A stretch of 64,000 bases of DNA from Dermatophagoides farinae (GCF_024713945.1 NC_134678.1:3162001-3226000); one strand, 5' to 3'. Counted from the stretch's first letter, positions 37,149 to 54,053 are shown. Program-made: numbers and translations. The notes: generated from the sequence alone by a model not told the origin.

Positions 37149-40100
37149 TTTCGGTTTATTTTTCAATTTGCAATTTGAGACTTTTAATAAAATGTTAGTT
37201 GACAAAATTTATTCTTTTTACGGCAATTAATCTGCAAAAAAAAGTGAAGCAGAAAAGCATGATTAAGGAAAGAAAATTGAAATCGAAATTGTAAATTTCT
37301 AAAAAAAACATATCACAATAGATCATAGATGGCGTCGTTTAATAAATTTAAAAATTAAATACCATTAAATTGTGAAACATTTTAAACTTTTTTAATCAAT
37401 CAATCAATCGATAAGGATAATTGAAAATCATTTTAGCTCTGTTGTTCAAAATTGTGGTTTAGATATTTTAGATTGTTATGTAAAAGTCTTTTGTTTTGTT
37501 TTTTTTTTAAATAACACTTGGAAAAAAAGACAAAATTCATCATACAAGCTAATACTTTCACTACACTTTATTATTCCTGATGAACAAACAAACAAACAGT
37601 ACAAGTGCTACAAATCAACCAACCAACAATTATTATTACAAACAGACAATTTTGATTGCAATCGTAAGACGTTTTTTTTTCTAAACATCACACCACAGGC
37701 AGGCAGGCAGACAGACACACACGCACGCACATACTAAGATTGTGATTATGATAAAATGCATCATCGTGTTAAGAAAAAATAAAAAGCAAAAATATGCTCA
37801 AATTCAAGGCCACTGGTGTCCACAAATGCACATACACACCATCACCGTAAAAAAAAATTCGTATGTATCCAAACTCGAATCAATTATCATAGAATGGACT
37901 CATCAATGACGTTAATGGAATTATTAATTGATTATAATGGGAAAAAAAGTGAAATGGAAAATCAAACATAACATATAAATAATTCCAACGATTGATGATT
38001 ATGATGATCCTGTTTTTTTTTGAATTTAAGGAATGTTGATCATCACATGTTATCATTACATGATGATGATAATTTAATTGCTGCATTTAGTTTTTACATC
38101 ATCATCATCATCATTATTATTATGAAAGTGAAAAAGGTACATCATTTCATAGTTATAGCAAATTATTCTATAGAATTTAAATGTGTTTTATAATCAAACT
38201 ATGAAAAATCAAAAAAATCAGGATTTTCCATAATCATCAAATTGATGATGATTGTTGATAATATTAATAGTTATAGTTATGAAAAAAAATCACCATTAAT
38301 CGATAATGATGAATGTCGAAAGATGGCGCCCATTATAGCTTTTTGATTTGAAATTGACAAAAAAAAATTCATCATTTCTTTTAATAAATACAAAAAATGA
38401 AATGAAATGAATGGTTAGATGATTTTGTGCAAAAAAAAATGAAATTGAATCCTTAAACAAACAAAAATTTCACTAATGTAACAAACGGAAAAACTACAAA
38501 CATACACACACATTGCCCGTATTATTATTAATGAAATGACAAAGCATGATTTTTTTTTTGATTGAAATAAAATTATTGTTTGTCATTATTACTTTAGTAG
38601 CCAAAAAAAAAAAAAAAGAAAAGGATTGGATCATCATCATCATCATAGTCATTATCAATCACCGGAATGATGATGAAAAAATAAATTGAATGAAATGAAT
38701 AAAAAACTTAAGAAAGAAAGTAAGCAAAAAAAGATATAACTTACAGATTCACAATTATATGTTTTTTTTTTGTTGTTGTTGTTGTTGTGATGATGGTATC
38801 TGTTGTTGATTGAGTTTCAAATGATTCACAAAAATCACAACTTGACTAGTTAGAATGATAATAAATGATGAACAGATTAAATTAAATTCTTATAACGGAA
38901 ACGGATATACCACACACACACACACACACATGCACACATCTAGCCCAGTGATAAGAATTGGAAGCACTAACAACAAAAAAAAAGTAATTACAAGAAATAT
39001 AGTAACGATAACGATATCATAGAATGGTAATCATAAATGAAAAAAAAAATGTTTAAACAACGAAAATTAAACAATGGTGGTATATGGGTGTGTGTGTAGG
39101 CGTGAATTTGAAAATAACAATAATAATAATAATTTTCGTATATGGTTGGCACACGTTTTTAATTTTTTTTTATTATATTTATTCGTCTTCTTCGTTTAGC
39201 TTGCTATTTTGTTTGATTATAGATGACATCTCACTTTTTTTTTAACCGGATAGATTTATGTATGCTGTGTGAATGTTTGTGTGTGTGTGTGTGAATATGT
39301 GGTGAATGAATGTTGATTCGAGAGACAAAAGACCACTTTTTTAGATGATGAAAATTTCTTCTTTTTTTTGTTGAGAAAAAATGTGAAAAAAAATATTCAA
39401 ATCTAGTATCATAACAAAAAAAAAAACAATGATCGATAATGGCAAAAGTGATGACTCTCTCTCTCTTTCTCTGTTGAATGTTTATTTATTGCAAAATAAA
39501 GATTTCAAATTTTCTGAGGTAAAAAAAAGATAAGGTTACCCGTGTTGTGTATATGTTTTTGTTGTTTAGATGTAATTGGTTAAAATGTAGAAAATGACAA
39601 AAAAAATGAAAGAAACAAACAGAATCCTTTTTCAATGACTAGAAATTGGCTAACTTTTTGTTAATTAGTGTGTTTTGAATAGACAAATTTTTTTTCAAAA
39701 AAAAACAAAACAAAACATAATATGCACGATAACAGATTGTATAATAAATATTGGATCGTTTTTTAAAAAAATAATTAACAACAACAACAACAATGATAAT
39801 AATCAAATAACAGATATAATTTTTTTTGTATTGAAAAAAAATGATAACAAATACTATAAGTGTGTCTTATATATGTAAATAGTATAGTATAAGTGTTTTT
39901 TGTGTTTTCATAGAATCAAATCCGGAAGAAATGAATTGAAATTGTATATTTTTTCGATTCAATCGATTCTTGATGATAAGATGATGATGATCATTTGGTG
40001 AATGAATTTGGTCCACACTCTTTCAAATTAATCAATTTTTAAAACAATTTCAAAATTGATTTTTATAATAAACAAATAAAATACAAATTGCAAAAAGGTA

Positions 40101-43100
40101 TATGATGTGTCATAACCAAGTTTTCATATCATTTCATTTCTTTTCTCATATCGAATTCGGATGAATGAATTATTATGATGATAATTATTATAATGATGAT
40201 TATTTATAACGGAAATATTCAAGTTTCTTCCACAAAGCCAATTTCAAACTTTCTTTTTTTTCTTTCCTCATACACTTTCACCTCGTACACACATACACAC
40301 ACACACAATCACCATCAAACACCAAACCAGATCTTCACGAAATTAAATCACGATAGATACACCATCACCATCAGATTCACATTCTCTCTCACTCTATACA
40401 CACACACATACACACAAAAAACCAACAAATTCAATTCAATTAAAAATGAAATTCATTCATTTCCTAAAATCTGCAAAAAGAATTCAGTTCCCAGTCGCTA
40501 TATTTTGTCACCGGGTAGGAAAAAAACAACAACACAAACCAACGATAATGATGATGATCAAAACCGAAGAAAAAAAAATCACCACCAACCAACCAACCAC
40601 CACCACAATACACACACACACACCTACAGCCAAAATTTTAACCAGATTGCAATGCAGATGTATAACAAAATAACGAAACGAGTAGGAGGAACATTTGTTT
40701 GGAAACCAGAAAAAAAAATTACATGTGCACTTACGTTGTGTATGTAGTGTATCATCTACCATCAAAAAGCTCATATCTATTGTTTTTTTTTCTCTCTTTA
40801 TTTCTGGTCGTACATGGATCCAACACAAAACAAAACGAATTGAAATGATAATGGGCGAAGAAAATAGAAAATTATGTTTGGAAACACCATGCGTCCATCA
40901 CACCACCACTAACCATTATTTGGGCGCATTGCATCTCTCTCAAACATGCATACACACACACACACAGTTGATTCACTTTCTATATCTTCTTTATGGATAT
41001 TCAATTCTCATGCTTTTTTCCACTGGTGGTGATGGTGGTGGTGGTGGTGGTGGTAGCCATCACAAATGAATGAATGGCGCCCGAATGTGAAAGAAGCAGC
41101 GATACATTAAATTCAATAATGAAAATTGTCTCCCATACTGATATACACGGTTATAATATTGTTTTTGGGTTGGCATTGACAACACGCAGGCATCATCATC
41201 ATCCAACATCCAAAACTCAGATGATATATAATATATAATAACTAAAAAAAATACCGCTACTATGATAATCATAAATTGATCAAATGTTATATGAATGGAT
41301 ATTATATTATTATTTGGATTGTTATTATTATTATTGCTTCTGCTACTGCTACAACCATTAATGGTTCCATAGATTGAATGAATGATGTATGTTTAGATTT
41401 ATATGATTATCATTATTGGATAATCATTCAATGGATCATATTTTTTTACAAGTAAATGTACAAATTTAGTATCGGAATTGATCCAATGATCCTAAACAAA
41501 CCATAGATATATATAGATAGATAGATAAATAGTTTATGCAATGAATTACCATTTGATGATGAGAAAAAGATTAACCATTAAAAAAGGAATAAATCGAAAA
41601 ATTCATGGTCATAATACTTACAATCAATCATTTTTTTTTTGTTTTGTTGAAAATGATTGGAAACATTTCAATATCATCATTTTGTTTCGCAATAAATATG
41701 TGGAATGGAATTTATATAAACAGAATTTCTAGATTTTCATCACCAACAGACAAAAACCAGAATACGCCGCCCAAATCAACAATTATTATTATGATTAAAA
41801 TAGGGAAAAAAACGCCGAATATGTAGCTAATGTGATTACACCACCACCACAATCACCACCACCACAACCAACAGCAGCTCATTCATAATAATAATGGCTT
41901 AAAATTAAGGAAAAGCTAATAATAATAATAATAAGTGAAAGAAGAATGAAATTCATCGTCAAATGATGATGATTTTGATTGTTTTTGTTTTGTTTTCTTG
42001 CCGACAGACATAGGAAAGAAATTCTATTTTTAAATCCTTCAACCATGCATGCACAATATGATGATAAAAAATCCATGAGAATTTAAGCTAAATTATAATT
42101 TTGTATAAGAAAACCAAATTAAGAATGAAACAGAAGACATTAAAAACAATAGATATTGATATATGGTTATAATGGAACAATTCAATTCTTAACCGAATTG
42201 TCCTTGAACTTGGTAGGAAAAAAAATCCTATTCAATTATTGTAAATTTCGGGCTATTTAGCATCTTGGTTCCAAAAAAATTAAACAAAACACGAAAAAAA
42301 GACTGAATTGAATTGATTATTTAGCTTAATAAAATAAAGGAAAGTAAAGGGCTGATTCGATACAACTTTTCTCTCAAGATCTTTTGTTTGAGAAAAATTC
42401 AAAGATTTTTGTCTACCAATCCTTAGTCAGTTGGCTTCGGTAAATAGACATTTTTCATTGGTGTAAAGTCTATCATTTTTACTTATAACAACAGAAAATA
42501 AAACGAAAGACCGTTTTCATTGTTGACAAAAAGGAACGGAAAACTTTGTCGAACCGCATCATCATCATCGATTCAAGACATTCGAAACAAAAAGGTCACC
42601 TTTTCTTTAACAACAACAAAAAAAACTTGAAGGTGAAGGTGACATTAGAACATTCAACCCTATCGTCTCATATTCATATTCAAATTGATGTTGTTGGGTG
42701 ATGTGTGGGAATGTTGAACAGATTGTGATGTGATGTTTTGGAACAACATCATCGTGTCCTTGGTTGAAGGTTATTGATACAGGGGATTTTTATAAAGGGT
42801 TATTATGTGCTTGTATGCCACAGGTGGGAAAATGAAATCGCGAGCATTCAATCGTTTTTTCTTTTGTATTGTTTTTTTCTCGGGCATATCATTATGATTA
42901 TCATGATAATCATCATCATCAAAGATTGATTGCCGATTTTTCAAATGATAAAAATTCGATTTCGATGGAGTTCCAACATCATCACCATGACAATTAGATG
43001 GATCTATAGTCACGTGATCCAAAAGCAATTGTAATGTATTTATGATTGAAATGTTGACACGACCTTCAATGGCCATGAGATGATGATGGTTCAAAATGAC

Positions 43101-46100
43101 TTGAGACATATGAGTTTCCCACACACTTGCTGCTGTCTGGTTAGTGTTTTCAGGATTCATAAGATGTTTGAGATTTTGTTTGAGTGTTGGTATACTACTA
43201 ACCAAACATATTTTTTTTAGAAAGTATAAAGTAAAAGTATTATTATTCGCTTGGGAAAGGATGCGGCGGTCTTTTGTCCTTTCACCTTCAACTCTGTGAC
43301 TTATACATATTAACTTACCCTTTGAGCTTTCGTGTGCATAAATTTCATCTTGATGATAAAGGTTACAAAGGGACAAAAGTTTAAAGATTCGAAGACGAAT
43401 GAAGGTTATTATGCCATTATGATTAAAATCAATTTAGCCTTTGGGTACTCCAAATGTCACCCTTGGAAAAAATGTCAATATCGTTGCTGTTGTGAATTGT
43501 TTGAAATTGTAATGGTAATGACCACCAAGACAGGTTTCAATCGATACGAATCCAAAATGAAAATGATTTGTATATGTATGGTACAATCATTTTCAATTAA
43601 TCGAACTCATCGATGCATGCATCAATGCCTTTCAATCGGGTTTTTGTGTATACAAAAAAAAAGAAGAAAATTTGATCGTTTCAATTTTGTCAAAATTTCA
43701 TCGGTCTCACCCAGATTTTAGTTTTTTTTTTTTTGAATAAATAAATCTTGAACATCCATTAGAGTGGCATTGATTCTGATGATGAACAATTGTTGACAAC
43801 AATTGTAAATTGTATCGATTAGTCGATTTTATATCGGTGTCCTTGTAAACAAGAAACGACAATTTTTTTTTTTTTTTTGAAAAAGAAAAATTAAATGAGC
43901 AATAGCCAACAACAAAAGAAATATTTAAAGATAACCAACATTCTAAAACTTATGTTATCTTATGTACGAATATCGACATAATTAATACTGTCATTTGATA
44001 AATCATTGCATTTCCTGATTCGTTTATTGCTTTTTTTGTTTATTAATTGTGAACTTTTTTTAATTGTTTTTATTTTATCATCATCATTATTTTATAATCG
44101 TTTGTAACGAAATCGAAAAAAAACCTTATGATGAGATCGTTCTGTTCAATTCAAACAATCAGAAAAAAATTACCGAAATTTAAACGATTCTTATGTAAAC
44201 ATAATAAATTGTCATGAATGAATAGACAAAAAAAACAAATGTAATTTCATTTATTTCAACATAAATTGATCTAATAAAGTAAAACAAACAAAATTATCAA
44301 ATCAAATGAAATGTATTACTTTAATCGTGGCAATCAATTTCTATACATATCAATTGTACAATGATACATTAAAATATCAAACATGGAGTAAAAATCATTA
44401 GTTATTACTTGAAGATTTGTTCATTGGTTCATAATTTCATGTTGAAATTCAACATGCCTGCTGATAGACATCATCATCGATGGGAAATGCATCAATCTAT
44501 GTACATGTGGTTATATGGTGTTTGTTTGTTTCTATTGCTGATTTGATCAAATTATCATCAAAATGAATTGAGTAAATCAAAGCTTCCAATAATTATCATT
44601 AAAAATGATGTCATTTTTTTTGTATCCAAAATAAATTAGTATCAACAAAGAAACAGACCATTTGAAATCAAGAAAAAACGGAATAGATTCTGATAAATCA
44701 ATCATCATCATGAATAAGAATGAAGAATAATATTCTGGTAGTATTGGTACTAGCAATGGTGGTGATTGTTATATATAGAAATGAAATATTAAAGAAAAAA
44801 GATAATCATCATCATAGTAAAATCAACATCAACAAACAACAACAGAAAAGAAAAAAGTCAAAGATTCATAGTTAGTATACATACGATATACCATGTTCAT
44901 TCATTCATTCATTCATTCATTGTTCATTCTTTCATTCTTCATAGATCATATTGGAATAGAATCGTATTGAAAAATTGAAAGACCTTGACCAAAAAAAAAG
45001 AACATTTGGCAAACTCAAGCAATTACAATGGAATTGAATTGAATTGAATGTTCGTGTACAAAACACCGAAAAAAAAGAATTCTACGTTTAACAAACGAAG
45101 AATAAATAATGATGGGTGCGTGAAGGGAAAGAAAATAGCGAAAAAGAAGTAACAACAACAACAACAACAAAAAAATTCAAGGCGAAAAAATGTATAGAAT
45201 TTGAATGTTTGTTTGACGGTATTTATATATATTATATATATAGAAAGAGAGCAATTGTTCCTAATCAATTGGTAATATTACTATATTCTGTAGCATCATA
45301 CTGATCTATATATATATTTTGATCGATTCATTCAAGTCATTTGATTATTATTATTCGATAAACAAACAAAAAAAGAGAAAGAAAACGCCGGTAACTTACC
45401 AGAATTTGATGAATTTGAATCGCATGAGCATTTGAAAATGACAATCATATCATCATTATCATCAAATCACAAAGAAAATCGAATGCAATGGAATGAAACT
45501 ATCTATTTTTTTCAATATTTTCCACCTTGAATTTATTGTACTGTGTAAAATGATTTGGAGCAGAATAATTTTTCTGTATTCACTTTCACTGAACAACGAA
45601 GGAAAAAATTCAAAAAAAATTAAAAGATCAGATTAAGACGGTTTTTCTTTCGCCTCTCATTTTATATACCACGAATTGGATCTTTTTCCAAAAAAAAAAT
45701 TTCATTAATTCAAATAAAAATCGAAAAAATTGTTTTTTTTACAATCTAGGCCCATATATTTGGTGTCGGTGGTACCTCCTTCATATTTTTGTGTGTGTTG
45801 ACTCAACCAATTCGGACATTGTTAAATAAGCCACACACGCACAAAAGGTCCAAAGTTCCAAATGGATCCACCTACTTTTTTTTGAAAAAGATCTTAAACC
45901 TTATGTTGGTGACAACCTATCCTCAATTTACATCTTATTTTAGAAAAAGTCCTTTCTTATCTTTTACAGGATTTATTTTGTTTCGTCAATCTTTGAAGAC
46001 TTTGATAAATGAAGATTCATGAAATAGTCGGCAAAACGATATTGGAATTTCCGTTCCTGATTTAATCGATTGAACACTAATTAGGTTTCTTTTATTTATT

Positions 46101-46540
46101 ATTTCAAACAAACAACATAAAATCGAATCGATCATCATTATTCGATCAATCGAATCGAATTGCTGTATGAATTATTAGTTTTTCACACAATTCGTTATAC
46201 ATTTCATGACAAATCAATTTAAGTTTAAATTTTATTTTTTAAAAAATTTAAATTTAAAAAAAAACAGAAAAAAAACTATTAACATACCGGATTCGATACA
46301 GTTATTCTTTCTTCTTGTCTGATTTTCATGTTTATTGAAACAAAAGAAACATTTTTTTGTGTGAAAAAAAATTATAACATTAATAATCGAATATCGCTAT
46401 CGATAATGACATTAAATTATCAAAAATTGATTGGAAATTTTTCAGTGTACCATCTTATATGAATGGCCAACATTTCTGTAAACTTTTTTCAGTATCATTC
46501 TATTGGTTGCCATATGATTTTTTTCGGTTGAGTTTTGTAT
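37149..46540. other. Interval between ERR and ADSL; candidate distal 5' exons of ERR
   Basis: About 9.4 kb with no supported coding gene. A minus-strand acceptor (CTTTTTTTTGCAG) lies about 85 bp upstream of the ERR ATG, so the first coding exon probably has a spliced 5' UTR. Minus-strand donor-like GTAAGT sites occur at about 38743, 41619, 43318 and 45399; any of them could end a 5' UTR exon, but such hexamers are common. A 606-nt minus-strand open frame at 42771-43376 is less repetitive than its surroundings but matches no family I know. The rest is microsatellite DNA. Confidence 0.4.
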
Positions 46541-47004
46541 TGTGGCGCGAACATCTAGCATCAATGTTGTAGTTGTATCGCTCCACCCAACGTAAAGATT
46601 TTATCTTTTATATTGATATTGATTTTTTTTTGATGATAATTTTCAATTTGATAAGACAATAAACGGAGGTAAGCTTTTATAATGATGGCAACATTTGATG
46701 ATCATGATCATATATATGACCTGATTGGTTTTCTATTTCCATTTGATTTTGTATATGAATTTTTTTTTTTAGTCTTTGATCTTTCTGTTTTGGACCCATT
46801 TTATTGCCATTCAAGAAAAGATAAATATCTTATAATTATCTTTTTATTCAATTTCGTTTTCATCATTTCGTTGCTTTTACTTTTTTTGCATTTCCACCCA
46901 TTAAAAAAAGGTATTTATTCATTCATTCATCGATATACCAGGCAACAATTTTATTTTCTTCTTTTTAATTCTATTTTCCATCTATTTTAAAACTATTCGA
47001 AAAA
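46541..47004 (+). promoter_or_regulatory. ADSL upstream region
   Basis: The 460 bp before the ADSL start contain GTGGCGCGAACATC (46542-46555; E2F-like TTCGCGCC on the other strand) and a donor-like GGAG|GTAAGC at about 46670, which could mark a 5' UTR intron. The open frame at 46682-46990 is Phe/Leu/Ile-rich with no domain and is not called a gene. Confidence 0.35.
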
Positions 47005-48525
47005 ATGGCATCAACGAAGACGACGAAAAAAATGACTGAATTCCACTTGAATCGTTATCAATCACCATTGTCGATGCGTTATGCATCGGATGAAATGAAT
47101 TATAATTTTAGTGATTTGAAAAAATTCTCTACTTGGCGTCGTTTATGGATTATTTTAGCCAAAGCTGAAAAAGAATTGGGTATCGACATTACTGATGAAC
47201 AAATACAGGAAATGGAAAATAATCACGATAACATCGATTTTGAATTGGCCGTTGAAGAGGAAAAGAAAACACGTCATGATGTAATGGCACATGTTATTGA
47301 ATTCTGTCATAAATGTCCATCAGCGACTAAAATTATCCATTTGGGTGCTACCAGTTGTTTTGTTGGTGACAATACAGATTTAATCTGTATCCGTGATGGT
47401 TTTGATATTCTTCTACCAAAAGTTGCACGCTGTATTAGTCGTATATCTAAATTTGCCGAACAATATCATTATCTTCCAACGCTTGGTTTTACTCATTTTG
47501 TAAGTTTCTGTTTGTTTGAAATGATTGTTGTTAATTAATTATCTAAAAAGCAACCAGCACAAATGGTCACCGTTGGTAAACGAGCATGTCTTTGGCTTCA
47601 AGATTTATTGATTTCATTACGTAATATGGAACGAGCAAAAGATAATCTGGCTTTTCGTGGTTGCAAAGGAACGACCGGTACACAGGCTTCGTTCATGCAA
47701 TTATTCAATGGTGATGAGGAAAAAGTGAAAAAACTTGATCAACGTGTAACAGAAATGGCCGGATTTCGTCGATCATATCCAGTTACTGGACAAACATATA
47801 GCCGTCTGGTTGATGCTGAAGTTTTAATGTCACTTTCGTTATTAGGTTCAGCTATACATAAAATCTGCACCGATATACGATTATTGGCAAATCGAAAAGA
47901 AATTGAAGAACCATTTGAAAATACGCAGATTGGATCATCGGCTATGCCTTATAAACGTAATCCAATGCGTAGCGAACGTTGTTGTTCATTGGCTCGACAT
48001 TTGATTACGTTGTCAGCCGATGCATTCAATACCGCTTCAGTACAATGGCTTGAACGTACATTAGATGATAGTGCCAATCGTCGTATTTCGATAGCCGAAG
48101 CTTTTCTCACTGCCGATATTATTCTGAATACAATGCAAAATATTTTTGAAGGTACCGTTGTTTATCCGGCTGTCATTAATAAACACATCAAAGAAGAGTT
48201 ACCATTTATGGCAACTGAAAATATAATCGTAGCAATGGTGAAAAAAGGAGGCAATCGTCAAGAATGTCATGAAAAAATTCGTGTCCTATCACATCAAGCT
48301 GCTGAACAGGTGAAACGATTAGGATTGCCTAATGACCTTATTGAGCGAATTCGAAAAGATTCGTATTTCAATTCAATTCATAATGAATTGGATGGTTTGT
48401 TAGATCCAAAAACATTTATTGGTCGTGCACCGAATCAGGTGCTTGAATTTCTTCGCGATGAAGTCACACCCGTTCTTAATCAATATAAATCCTATCTTAA
48501 TTCAAAAGCCGTAGTAAATGTCTGA
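47005..48525 (+). CDS. ADSL: Adenylosuccinate lyase
   Basis: Two exons, 47005-47499 and 47551-48525, with a 51-nt intron (GTAAGT..AAAAAG) give 489 aa, close to the human enzyme. The homotetrameric cytosolic enzyme cleaves SAICAR to AICAR and adenylosuccinate to AMP, releasing fumarate; it serves both de novo purine synthesis and the purine nucleotide cycle. Seen in the sequence: RHDVMAHV with the fumarase-superfamily histidine region, [26 protein letters not shown] across the splice site, and the superfamily signature loop [16 protein letters not shown] containing the catalytic serine. [11 protein letters not shown] and [10 protein letters not shown] are also typical of animal ADSL. It faces the PAK4-type kinase gene tail-to-tail with 157 bp between stops. 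Confidence 0.97.
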
Positions 48526-48682
48526 GAAGACAATCGATTAAAATTCAAAATTCATATTTTTTAATAATCGAAAATAAGTTATTTGGCATAAGAGAAAATA
48601 AATACATATCTCGTTTTCTTTCGTAAAAAAAATTTACAATCACAAAAAACTGAAAAGTTGTCTTTGTTTAGAAAAATGTAAA

Positions 48683-51348
<2,666 letters not shown>

Positions 51349-52511
51349 TTTTTTCTTTTACAACTAAAATCAATCAATCAATCGATTGATTGACGAATCA
51401 CAACAAAAAAAAATAAATAAATGATGAATCAAAATAAATAAAATAGATAATGACAGTCTTTGATGATTTGATCTAAAGATTCGTAATCAATACAGATTTT
51501 TTTGGTTTCGTTTCGTTTCTTCAACAATGTCTGTCGTATTTTTTTATTATTATTATGCTGAATGGATTATTATCTTTGTGTATGTAAAAATGAAGTTTTG
51601 AAATAATTCAACAACGACGAAGACGATGATGATGACGACGACCGTGGCCAAGGTGTGTCAACACATAGTTTTCATATAAAAAGCATCATATATGGCTCAT
51701 TTAATCAAATTGAATTGAATAATGAATGTAAACACATATATACAGTCAACGAAGAAAAAAGAGCCAAAAGCTGTTTTGCTTCTATTGGTGTGGTTGTTGT
51801 TATAACATAAGCTTGATGATGATGATGAATATCATGGTTAATAATGAATGAATAGTTGGAATTGATGCAGCCAGTCAGCCAAAAGAAAATTCACACGAAA
51901 GCAACTTGACGTTAGTGGTGGTGGTGGTGGTAGCAAGGTAGCTTCGTTGGTAAGTTTAGTCGCCATGTTTGTTATGACCATGATGATTATCATGTACATT
52001 CTTTAACATCATCATTGCCAAACAGTTCGAGTGGTTAAATGCAGTAGATGTCTTTAAAAAAAAATTGAAAGCAGCGGCAGCAATGGCAGGTATTTATAGG
52101 TTGAGTTTTGTCCTTCTTTCGTAAAAAGACAAGTTTCTTTGGCTTATTTTTTCATCCCCCAATTATAAATAAAATGGGGGTCATGAACACACAATTATCG
52201 ATGATTATTTGATTTCTTATTTGAAAAAATCGGGCAAAAAATTTTAATTTATTAATAAGTTTTCATTCGAAAATTTATTAACATTAAAAAAAATATTTGA
52301 TTGGAATTTAATTTTCCAAATTATTATTTTGATTCGGAATATTTGATTTTTGAAACGGTTTTTCCACTATTTACACATGATTCAGTTCTGGTGGATTAAA
52401 ATAGAAAAGAGTGGAATTTGCACAGCACACATTGTTTCATTGTTTTGTTTTTTTACTTTAGTTTTGGATCGATTTTTCAGAGAATTTCTCTTTCAAATCG
52501 TTTCCATCGAT
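51349..52511. other. Divergent promoter region between the PAK-type kinase and MCRS1
   Basis: No gene is seen. It separates two divergently transcribed genes and holds GTG (about 51914-51931) and GAT microsatellites and A/T-rich DNA. The apparent upstream extension of the MCRS1 frame (from 52350) starts at a TTG and has no family similarity. Confidence 0.5.
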
Positions 52512-54053
52512 ATGTCATCGAATTCAACAACGTCACATAATTTAGTGAATATGGGAAAAAATGATAAAACAACATCATCAACACCATCAGGATCGAATAA
52601 CCTAAAAACAATAATATCTGCTGCTATATTACAAAATACAGTTCGAGATTCAACATTTGATGACAATTGTCCAAGACGACGAGCATCATCACGTTCAATA
52701 AAACGGAAAAAATTCGATGATGAACTTGTGGATAGTGCTAGTACATCATATCCAAGACATCAGAAACCTGAGCGTAAATTTGATTTTGGTGGTGAATATT
52801 CGGAAAGTGGTGGTGGTGGTTATAACGAAACAATCATTACAACGCATCACAATGAACCACCTACTCCGTTAACCCCAGCGGCCACCACAACTATCATCTC
52901 ATCGAAACGTCAATCATCAAAACCCTCATCATCAATATCAACACCAGCGTCGATAGCAACTGTACCGGAAAAGAAGAAAAAGAATAAAAAACGAACAATC
53001 GTGACAAGTCAATACGTTGAAGAGAATAATTTCTGGAAACCCACCGATGATCTTGCGTTGATAATCAATGTTGAACAGACAAATAATCTACGAAAAGTAT
53101 ATAATGGTGTAAAATTTTCCAGTAAATTTACCTTTTCAGATGTTGAACAACGATGGCGTTCCTTATTATATGATAAGAATGTTAAAAATCTAGCATTGGC
53201 GGCCATTCGACAACTTCATTCGGATATTGTTCAATTTATTGAATCACGTGCTTTATTCAGTGATGCAGAAGAAGAATTATTGAAAAAATTGGAATCGTGT
53301 AAAGAACCAGCATTAGAATCATTACAGGAATTGATAGATATGAATGCAGAAGTATTCCTTCCTAGTCGTACACCGAAAACATTGCTTAAACATTGGCGAT
53401 TATTACGACATTATAGCCTACTTGGTGACCAATCATTACAGCCGCAAGCACGTCATGAAAGTGTTGTTAGTTTTTCCGAAATAGAAAATACGATCAAAAA
53501 AGAGCTACAAGAAGAGCTGAAGAATAATGAACTGGCAACGAATGCAGCAGCCGAATCAAATGAATTGATACGACAGGAAATTTCACATAGTGTACGTAAA
53601 AGTATGCTTGAAATACGAATGTTGGAAAATGAATTACCAAAATTTCAGATACTATTGGATAGTATTACCGGAGTGGCACCATCCGATTTTGATAATAATA
53701 CCTATGCTGTTTTACGTGGTCGTCTAGTACGCTATCTGATGCGTTCAACCGAAATCACAATCGGTCGGATAACAAAAGATTTTGTCGTCGACGTGGATCT
53801 TTCGCTTGAAGGACCATCAACAAAAATATCACGTTTACAAGCGGTTATTAATTTTCAATCAACCGGCGAATTTATCATATTCAATACGGGAAAACGGCCA
53901 ATCTATATTGATTCAAAACCATTAATATCACAATCATCATTACAGATACATCATAATTCATTAATTGAATTTTCATCATTGAAATTTTTATTTCTAATTA
54001 ATCAGGATTTGATATTGAAAATGCGTAATGAAGTACTACAATCATGTAAATAA
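52512..54053 (+). CDS. MCRS1: Microspherule protein 1 homologue (FHA-domain)
   Basis: One uninterrupted exon of 513 aa. The ATG at 52512 was chosen because it has a purine at -3 and everything upstream lacks similarity. Residues 1-170 are disordered with basic clusters (RRRASSRSIKRKK, EKKKKNKKR) that look like nuclear localisation signals. The MCRS N-terminal domain starts at about 175 (FWKPTDDLALIINVEQTNNL..FTFSDVEQRWRSLLYD). A coiled-coil stretch spans about 322-380, and the FHA domain about 400-500 (TEITIGR, DVDLSLEGPSTKISR, FIIFNTGKRPIYID). In other animals the protein is a subunit of NSL and INO80 chromatin complexes and also acts at spindle minus ends. A divergent TBP-family gene follows in the same direction after 133 bp. 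Confidence 0.95.
   Translation: MSSNSTTSHNLVNMGKNDKTTSSTPSGSNNLKTIISAAILQNTVRDSTFDDNCPRRRASSRSIKRKKFDDELVDSASTSYPRHQKPERKFDFGGEYSESGGGGYNETIITTHHNEPPTPLTPAATTTIISSKRQSSKPSSSISTPASIATVPEKKKKNKKRTIVTSQYVEENNFWKPTDDLALIINVEQTNNLRKVYNGVKFSSKFTFSDVEQRWRSLLYDKNVKNLALAAIRQLHSDIVQFIESRALFSDAEEELLKKLESCKEPALESLQELIDMNAEVFLPSRTPKTLLKHWRLLRHYSLLGDQSLQPQARHESVVSFSEIENTIKKELQEELKNNELATNAAAESNELIRQEISHSVRKSMLEIRMLENELPKFQILLDSITGVAPSDFDNNTYAVLRGRLVRYLMRSTEITIGRITKDFVVDVDLSLEGPSTKISRLQAVINFQSTGEFIIFNTGKRPIYIDSKPLISQSSLQIHHNSLIEFSSLKFLFLINQDLILKMRNEVLQSCK

Noticed and set aside
40175-40747. 190-codon plus-strand frame rich in His/Thr
   Set aside because: Built from CA, ACC and ATG microsatellites; no family similarity or splice context.
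38738-45400. Cluster of minus-strand GTAAGT donors as proof of ERR 5' exons
   Set aside because: About one such hexamer per 2-3 kb per strand is expected, so the number is not unusual. Mentioned only as candidates.
46682-46990. 102-codon Phe/Leu-rich frame before ADSL
   Set aside because: Composition of T-rich noncoding DNA, and it lies where the ADSL 5' UTR or intron is expected.
52350-52511. N-terminal extension of MCRS1
   Set aside because: The frame begins at TTG and the extension has no similarity. ATG at 52512 is better.
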